Assembly: GCA_937893125.1 (NCBI GenBank)
Contig: CALBHW010000037.1
Location: 4,818-68,817 of the forward strand
DNA length: 64,000 nt
Reading direction: 5' to 3'
Source of the DNA: an uncultured Clostridia bacterium
Lineage (GTDB): Bacteria; Bacillota; Clostridia; Christensenellales; UBA1242
The notes under the pieces are model-generated. The model was not told the DNA's origin. It ran no database searches and saw nothing but the letters and a program-made list of their open reading frames with translations. The position numbers were made by a program, and so were the translations under genes. Below are positions 34,101 to 43,100 of the stretch, one piece after another (positions within the stretch are counted from its first letter, which is position 1; each line of letters begins with the position of its first letter).

Positions 34101-37100
34101 TGGCACATTAAACCTTAATGACGGAAGGTCAACTACTCTTACAATTAACGGCAAAAATGTCACTGGTGGCGCGTCGGCGATGTTTGTTGGCGAAACAGGC
34201 ACGCTAAATATCAACAAAAATGTTGAAATTGTTAATAACTATGCGTCAGCGGACAGGGGAACACTTGTTGAAAACTTGTCAAAAGGTGAAACTATTAGAA
34301 TTGAAGATTCCAATTGTGGTGGCGCTATTTATATCCGTGGTGGTGTCGTCAATATGGCGTCTGGAAACCTCGTTAACAACTCGGCAAAAAATAGCGGTGG
34401 CGCAGTTTATGTCGCAAGCGGAACATTTACTATGACGGGTGGAAACATTGGCGAAGAAGGAAATGGAAATACTGCAACATATGGTGGCGGTATATCAGCA
34501 ATTAGTGGTGAAGTCGTTTTGGACGGCGAAACTGTGATTGTTAAGTGCAACACTTCAGAATTTGGTGGTGGACTCTACATTGGAACGCAAGGTAAACTTC
34601 GTATTTTGAAAGCCACTATTCAAAATAACAGCGCAACAAATGGTGGCGGACTATACCTATCGTCGTCACTTAGTGGCGTAAGTTATGATGCGATGTTAGC
34701 AAAGGTAACTTATAACACAGCGACGGGTTATGGCGGTGGATTGTACATTAAAAGTGGCATTCTTGGTTCGACAAACTTAGAATGGTTAAATGCTTCTATT
34801 GAAATTTCAAACAACTCCGCAACAAGTGGTGGCGGACTGTATGTGGTAAATAACGGTAGTGTCAACCTATACAAGGCTACAATCTCAAATAACTATGCAA
34901 CTTTGTCGGGCGCGGGCGGATATTTTGATAGTAAACTTACAAGCACATTCACAAACTCGACAATCTCTGATAATGGCAAAGAAAATGGGCTCGGCGGTGA
35001 AGTGACTGAGTTTGGTGGCGGATTGTACATTCTTGGCGGAACGGTCAACTTTAATAAGGACGGCGATTTCGTATCTGAAATTAAATCTAACTACGCGTTA
35101 AATGGCGCTGGTATTTATGTCACGAATGATGGTATTTTTGTAAGCACAGGCGAAGCAAGGATTTCAAGCAACATTGCAAGCGAAAACGGTGGCGGAATTT
35201 TTGTTAACTTAACAACAGGCAAAGTTGAACTTGTAGGAACAATTCTTTCACAAAATAAAGCGACTTTGAGTGGTGGCGGAATTTATGTGGAAAAAGGTAA
35301 TTTAATATTTAGTTCCACTGCTGGTGAACACACGGAAGGCAACCTAGAAGAAAACTCTGCGGGCGAAAATGGCGGTGGACTGTACATCGGTGGCGGACGC
35401 GTGACCTTAAATGACCTTATCATTCAAAAGAATAGAGTAAGTGACGGCTACGGTGGCGGAATGTATGTCGCTGGCGGAGAATATGTTGATATGACTTCTT
35501 GTGTCATAGTTGACAACAAGGTTACAAAAGCGGGCGTTACTGACGGCTACGGCATTGCACTTAGTGGTGGGCTTTTAAGGCTCCTTGGGCGTAATGTTAT
35601 TCATAACAACGCGACAATTTACAAGGAAAATGCAACTACAAATTCGCGCGAAGGCTCGATTTTGATTATGGGCGAAACAACCGATACAAATGGCGTTATG
35701 CTTTCAGGTTACATTGATTCGCTTTATGACCAATTCTATTTGTTTAGCAAAAACAGTTATCTTTTGACCAATCTCGGAACAGGCAAAGAAGGCGTCGACG
35801 AGATTCTGAACAAAGAAAGCGCAAGCGGACTTAGCGTCAAAATTAAAGTTGGTCAAGGCTTAACTACGAAAAAAGCGTATGGTGACAAGGCTGTCAAATT
35901 TAGTAGTGCTGACGGCGCGAAAAAGTATCTTGACCAAAAATGGTTTGAAATTCCTATTGAAAGTGGAATGATTTTGGCGTCAATTATTGAGGACGGAAGA
36001 AGTTACATTGTTGTTGAAAGACAATATTTCCAAGTCTTTGCATACAAAGAAGGCGACAAAATAAATGTACTTGGCGCATATATGGAACTTCAAGAAGCGC
36101 TTAATAACTTAGCGCAACTCAAAGACAAAACGGATAGAGGCTATCTCATCATTGCAAATTATGGTGCGGACACCTACTACATTAAAAATATAATAAATAT
36201 TTCATCTACAACTGTTGGCGATGTGGGAAATATGCCTATTACAATCACTTCAAATCAAAGAAACTTAAACATTGCAAGAAATGGCGAGTTTAAGGACTAT
36301 ATGTTTGTAATTGAAAGTGGATATGAAGTAATACTTGGTGCGAACATAGAAAATTTCAGTGATGTATATGATATCTATTCTCTTGATTTTGTGGAAGACA
36401 GTTTAAGACCTTATTTGACCTTGAAAGGTTCAAGTGATAGCGAAAGTGGACTTATTAAAAATTCAGGAAAATTAACCCTTAGTTACGCTTCAAAACTTAC
36501 AAATGAAACAACGACTCGTGACGGCGCGGGCGTACTAAGCGAAGGTGAACTTATTTTAAGCGGTGGCGTAATAAGTGAAAATAGAGCAACAAACGGTGGC
36601 GCAATTTATGTTAAATCTGGCACATTTACAATGGTCGACGGCTCAGTTTATTTGAATACTGCAACGAATGGTGGCGCGATATACGTTGGAAAGAACGGCG
36701 TTGCGACAATTGAAAAGGGTGAAATCGGAAGTTCAATTGTAAGCAGGGCTAATACAGCTGTAAACGGTGGCGGAATTTATGTCGGTGGCGGAAAACTTGA
36801 AATAAAGGGCGTTCAATTACTAAACAACAAAGCGACGAATGGTGGCGCGATGTTTATTGCTCCTGAAATTGTCGAAAGTGTGTCCTATCACCCAGAAGTT
36901 AAGATAAGTAGCAAAAAAGTTTTGGGAACGGACTCTGTTTTGATTGCAAATAACAGTGCTGATAATTACGGCGGAGCGATTTATGTTGAAGATAATTACA
37001 ACACGGAAACAGATGATAAGACCCTCACAATTGACGGCGGAATTATTCAATACAACAAAGCAAAAGCGGGCGGGGCAATATTTATTGCGACCGTTCACGG

Positions 37101-40100
37101 CACGGCGGATGAAAAGTCGTACACTGGGGCACTTAAATTCTCCGAGTCAGGCACGAAAAGGAAAGTTTATGGCGTAAATGTCTCTATTTTAAGTGGAACA
37201 ATTTTTGGAAATAGTGCTAATCGTGACCAAGGTCACGAAGAAGATACTCTAAAGGTAAAATCTGGTGACGGCGGACAAATTTACGCATTTGGTGGCAACC
37301 TAGTAGTACAAGGTGGCGACATAACTGGAACTGGCGCGTATCTTGCTATCGACGGTGGTGCAATTTACCTAAACGACTCCAAAGCGACCATTTATGGCGG
37401 TGAGATTAAGAGTAACAAGGTTTCGAACAACGCGGGCGCAATTTATGTTGATAAAAATTCGTCGTTAACACTTGACGGCGACGAGACGGGAGTGTATATA
37501 ACTTCAAACAGTGCATACGCAAATGGTGGCGCGATTTATCAAGAAAAAGGCGAAGTTGAAACAAAAGTTATTAGCGGTGGCGAAACGGTGACCGAAAAAG
37601 TCATTACAAGTGGTGTTATAAGGATAATCGCGGTGACACTTCGCGCAAACGAAGTCGAAACGGGAAATGGAAAAGGTGTTTATGTTAACACAATTGGCAA
37701 AGATTTCATTATCGGGCGCGGAAAAACGGACGACGGGATTGAAATGTTGTCTAATAATTTGACGATTTCCGACGAGTTGTATCTTGCAAATAAGAGCATT
37801 GTCTATGTTGACGGACTATACAATCCAAGTTACATTAGAACAAACAAAACAATTCCACTTAGAATTGGATTTAGGTCAAACGACTACGTAAATAGTGACG
37901 GCAGTCGAAATATCGTTGCGGAATACACAAACGAAATTACGGGTTCAGCAATTTTTGAGTCTGTTGACGCGGGACTTTTCTCTGGTATAGGATTTGACGG
38001 GCAAGATTGTATGTTCTGCATTGTAGACAAATACAAGGTTGCGGTCGGAAAGGCAAACTTTGCAGTAAAATATGGCACTGGCGCTATAAAATATTTCGAA
38101 AGTTTTAGAAATGCTTTGTACAGCGTGCGTGTGGATGCTGAAAATCCAAATATTTCGACGGCAACAGTTTACTACTTGGTTGACGACATCGAAAAATATG
38201 TCATTAACGAAGAAATAACTTTGACGGACGGCGTTGAAACTACGGTGACATCTGGTGTTCTTATCAAAAATGATGACGGTTCAAAGACTGTTAGCAAAAT
38301 TGAAAAACGACTTGAAATGAAGGTCAAAACTATTGGCGGAAGTTTAATTACGATTAAGGCAAACGACGATGACGATTCGAAGGCTCCAAATATAACATTT
38401 GAAAATATTACGATTTCGGGTGCGGAAAGACCTACAAATCCAAAGGCGTTTAACTTGTTTGCGCTTCACAGTGGAACATTGACGCTACAAGATACAATTC
38501 TTTCTAGCATTTATAGTAGCGCGCAAGGTGGCGTAGTGAAGGTTCTTGGCGGAAATCTTGTAATGAGTTCGACAAAAGAAGTCGGAACACAAATTACGGG
38601 TAGCAAGTCAAGTGACGGCGTTTTGTTTGTCTCAAACGGAACAGTTAAAATAATGGGTGCTAACGAAACTTCACAAGTTCAATTTATTGGAAATACGACT
38701 TCTTATGGCGCGTTGTATGTTGAGTCGGGCGAAGTCGAAGCGGAATATGTCACATTTAGTGGAAATATTGCAGACTTTGGTGGAGCGGTGTATCTAGCAA
38801 AACGCGAAACGAAAGACGGTGAGGAAGTTGCATTTAAAGTCTCGTTTAAGAATGCGACATTCGAAGAAAACAGCGCAAAACAAAATGGTGGCGCAGTTTA
38901 TGTGTCGAGTGTTTCTAGTGCAACATTTGAAAATGCAGAATTTATAAAGAACTCTGCATCTGGCAACGGCGGTGCGTTGTATCTAGAAAACGATGTCAAA
39001 TTTAGTGACACGAACATTTCAAACGGCAACGCAAATTACGGTGGCGGAATCTATATGACGAGCGACGCGGACAGTTTAAGTGGTGTCACAATGTTAGGGA
39101 ATAGAGCGGTTTATGGCGGTGGTTTGGCGGTTGTTAGCGTAAATGAAGGTTTAACCGTGTCAATTTACAATGCTACATTAAACGGCAATAAACTTAAAGC
39201 AAACGCTGAAAATGCTTCATATGGTGCAAATGTGTATATTGCAAATTCAACTTGCAACTTTGGCGCGAACGTCGTAATCCAAAACGGCACAAGAATGGAC
39301 GGAAATAGAAATGACGCTCTTGGCGGTGGCGTGTATATGACGGCGAGTACGCTTGTAGTTGACGGCGCTGGAACCATTATCGAAGGAAACAAAGCGACAA
39401 ATGGTGGCGGTATTTATGCGGACACGGGAAGTGTTTTGACTATCTATAACGCTTCAATTTCTGGTAACGATGTCGAAAGTGGTCTTGGTGGTGGAATTTA
39501 CTTTAATGGTGAAAAACTTAATGTGGATAAGGGCGCGGAAATTGGGAAATCAGACAACGGAAACAAAGCGCGTCTAGGTGCTGGCGTTTACATCGCAAGC
39601 GGAAATGTTGTTGTTGGGAACATAGATGCATCTGGCTCTGGAGAAGCAACGATTGGTTATAACATAGCAAGCGAAAATGGTGGTGGCGTTTACTTTGAAA
39701 CGGGCAACCTTACAATTGCAGGTTATGCTTACATTGTTGGAAATAAAGCATCAAAGAGCGGTGGCGGTGTGTACGCGACTCAATCTTTCAAGATGACTGG
39801 TGGAGAAATCGGAACAACTGAATCTACAGATAATGCAAACACGGCTTCGTTTGGTGGCGGTGTTTATGTGGAAAGTGGCTTTACATTTATGGCGGGTTCA
39901 ATTGCTGGAAACAAAGCAAACGCGACAAGAAGCGTCGGCGAATCAATAAATGGTATGGGTGGCGGTGTTTATGTTTTAAGTGGCACATTTAGTATGGGCG
40001 AAGCTACTGATAGGCCTAGTGGAAACCCAACAATCGACTCTAACACGGCAAGGCTCGGTGGCGGAATTTATGTCAATAGTGATGGAAAGAGTGTCAATAC

Positions 40101-43100
40101 AAGTGACACGCCAAATGTTAATTTGTATAAAGGTTCTCTAATTAACAACACTGCGGACTACAAGTACACAGAAGCTATCGGCGAAAAAGAAGTTGAATTC
40201 CACGAAGGTAGTGGTGGCGGACTTTACATCTCTTATAGGTCAGAAAGTGACGAAGGGAATTCCGTTTGTATAGGGTACAACGAAGGGAAAACTGAAAATA
40301 TTGTAATCTCTGGCAACATTGCATATGACGACGGCGGTGCGATTTACTCGGGTGCTTCACTTAAAATTATGAACACAAAAGTAGGTGCTGGTGATTCTGC
40401 GGTCGGTGCGCGTAGCAAGAGTTCAAACTATGCGGGTAGTCGCGGTGGTGGAATTTATGTCGCGGGTGGCAAGTTGCAAATGAGTGATTCTACAATTTAC
40501 AACAGCGTTGCACCTTATGGTGGCGGACTCTATATAAGTAATCTTGACAACCCAAATAGTGAAGGCAACAAAAACTTCATTGAAGGTGTTACATTTGATA
40601 AGAACACTGCTGGAAAGACGAAAGATTTTGAACGCAAAGAAGGTACCTCTTCAATTATTGCAGGTGATTACCACGGCGGTGCAATGTATCTTGCAAATGG
40701 ACCTTTGACATTTAATGGCGTCACATTTACAAGTAATCAAGCGACCTATGGTGGCGGAATGTACATCAATAGAAGCGGGACGTCGGAATTTAAGATTACA
40801 AATTCAAAATTCGAAGGAAATAAAGCGGTTGCTTCAAGTAAAGACGAAGAGCCTAGCGGTTTTGGTGGCGCTATCCACATTCAAAACGGAAATGTTAGAA
40901 TTACATCTTCTTTGTTTGGTCAAGATATCAATAACAAAGGTCAAAAAATCGGCAATCCAAATACCGCTAACTATGGTGGCGCGATTTCGTTAAAACAAGG
41001 CACTTTGCTTATTGGTGAAATTGTAAGCGGAACAGAAGGTAGCGTTGACACTAAGAATGTTACATTTAGGTCAAATACTGCATCAATAGACGGTGGAGCG
41101 TTGTACCTTGACGGCACATCTGGTAGACAAAGTTCAAAGACTATTCTCAATAATGTTTTGTTTGACGGCAATACAGCAACAAGTGGCAAGGGCGGTGCAA
41201 TTGCTTCATATTCGTACTTTGAAGTAAATAGCACAACATTTGCGTCAAATAGAGCAAGCAATGGTGGTGCTGTTTATGTTGGAGCACAAGGCACATATGA
41301 TGAGGCAGGGAAAAGTTACACAGACCTTAGAAAAGGCGAAGGACATTTTAAAACGGGCATAATGACTGGAAACTCTGCAACAAATGGTGGCGCTATATAT
41401 GTTGATGATTTATATAAAGACGAAGCAGGTTTGATTTTAAAACACAAAAAGTCGCCAGATTACATTCAAGAATTGGCAAGCAGAACAAGCAATTCGGGTA
41501 ATGATGGATTTGTTACTTATGTTGTAATTTCAGAAGGCTTTGGTAGTACGCAAGAGAAAGACCCACGCATAGCAATTTATGGAAACCGTGCAGACAAAAA
41601 TGGTGGCGCGATATATGCAAATAATGGGGTTGTTAACAATTCGACTAATATTGTAAATAACTCGGCGAAACAAAATGGTGGCGGACTTGCAATTATGAGT
41701 GCATATTTCATTCAAGAAAAGGGTGCAATAAGCAACAATACTGCAAGTAATGGCGGTGGCGTCTATATGGATAAAGTGGAAGAAAAGGACTCCTCAAACG
41801 CCACAAAGACATATTATGGCGTTTTAAGCCTTAATACATCGTCGTGCGAAGTTTCAAACAATAATGCAGAGAAAATTGAAAAAGATACGGAGAACAAAAC
41901 TGGATACGGTGGCGGAATTTTCGGCGCTGGAAAGCTTGCTGGTAGTGGATTTATTCAAAATAACACGGCAACAAACGGTGGCGGACTTGCAACAAATGGC
42001 AACTTCGACGCAAGTGAGTTTATTGGCACAATTGGTATTAACTCGTATGAAAATGAATATTCAAGCTGGCTCGCGATTGAAACTGCAAGTAACAAAAGTA
42101 CGACTTATACTTACGAGTACTCAAATGGTGAAAAAGTCACACTTCCACTATTTAGCAACAATGCAACAAATGGTGGTGCTATCTATGTTTCAGTTGGAGA
42201 TGTAACATTTGGTGGAAGTATTTTAGGTAACTATGCTACAAACGGTGGCGGTGTATATATCGCGTCAGGAACATTTGCTTTTGGACTTGAAAGTCGAGCA
42301 ATGTACATTGCAAGAAACTATGCTACAAATGGTGGTGGCGTGTATATGGCTGGCGGAAAGTTTACACTAAACAAAGGCTCAGTCATCGGTTCGACAAAAG
42401 TAAACAGTAGCAATTCTGATGAAATGATGAATGCACCAGCGCCTAATATCGCACGAGACAGCGGTGGTGGAATTTATGCAATAGGTGGCGAAATACAACT
42501 TAAAGGCTATGTTTCGTACAATAGAGCATTAAATGAAGAAGGAAATGCAGGTGGCGTTTATTGCAAAGACACAAATCTTACACTTGATGGAAGTGAAGCG
42601 CAAATTTCCCACAACGAAAGCGCAGGAAAGGTCGGAGGCTTGTATTTCTCGGCTGGTAGTGGATTGCGTACATTAACATTAAACAATCGTGCTGTTATAA
42701 GTAAAAATACGGCTAAAAAGGAACACAAGGACTTACTTGAATACATTTCAATTAAAGCAAACGATGAAGGAGAAAAGAAATCTCCATATGTTAATGAAGT
42801 GTATATGGACGGAAATAGTGAATTAAAGGTATTAAATCACAGCGTTTTGGGTGCGAACCAAAATAACTTCACGGACGGAACGGCATATTATTCATTGTCA
42901 TTATATTGGTATTATACGGGGACAAAGGAGACAATTAACTTTGACAGCTGTATAGATAGTTATGGTTCCGTTAAGGGTGATATTTATCTTAGAACGGACG
43001 GGGATAAGGTAATAGAGTTTGATACAAAGATGTTCGAAGTCGACTATAACCCTGGTCAGGAAGACAAAGAAACTGGAAACGAAAGGTCAAGCGGTTTTGT

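Noticed and set aside
20170..42860. Regularly recurring GGTGGCG-type DNA words that could suggest a CRISPR or satellite array
   Set aside because: They encode the GG(A/G)xY coil motif in one open frame, with variable spacing and no conserved non-coding repeat.
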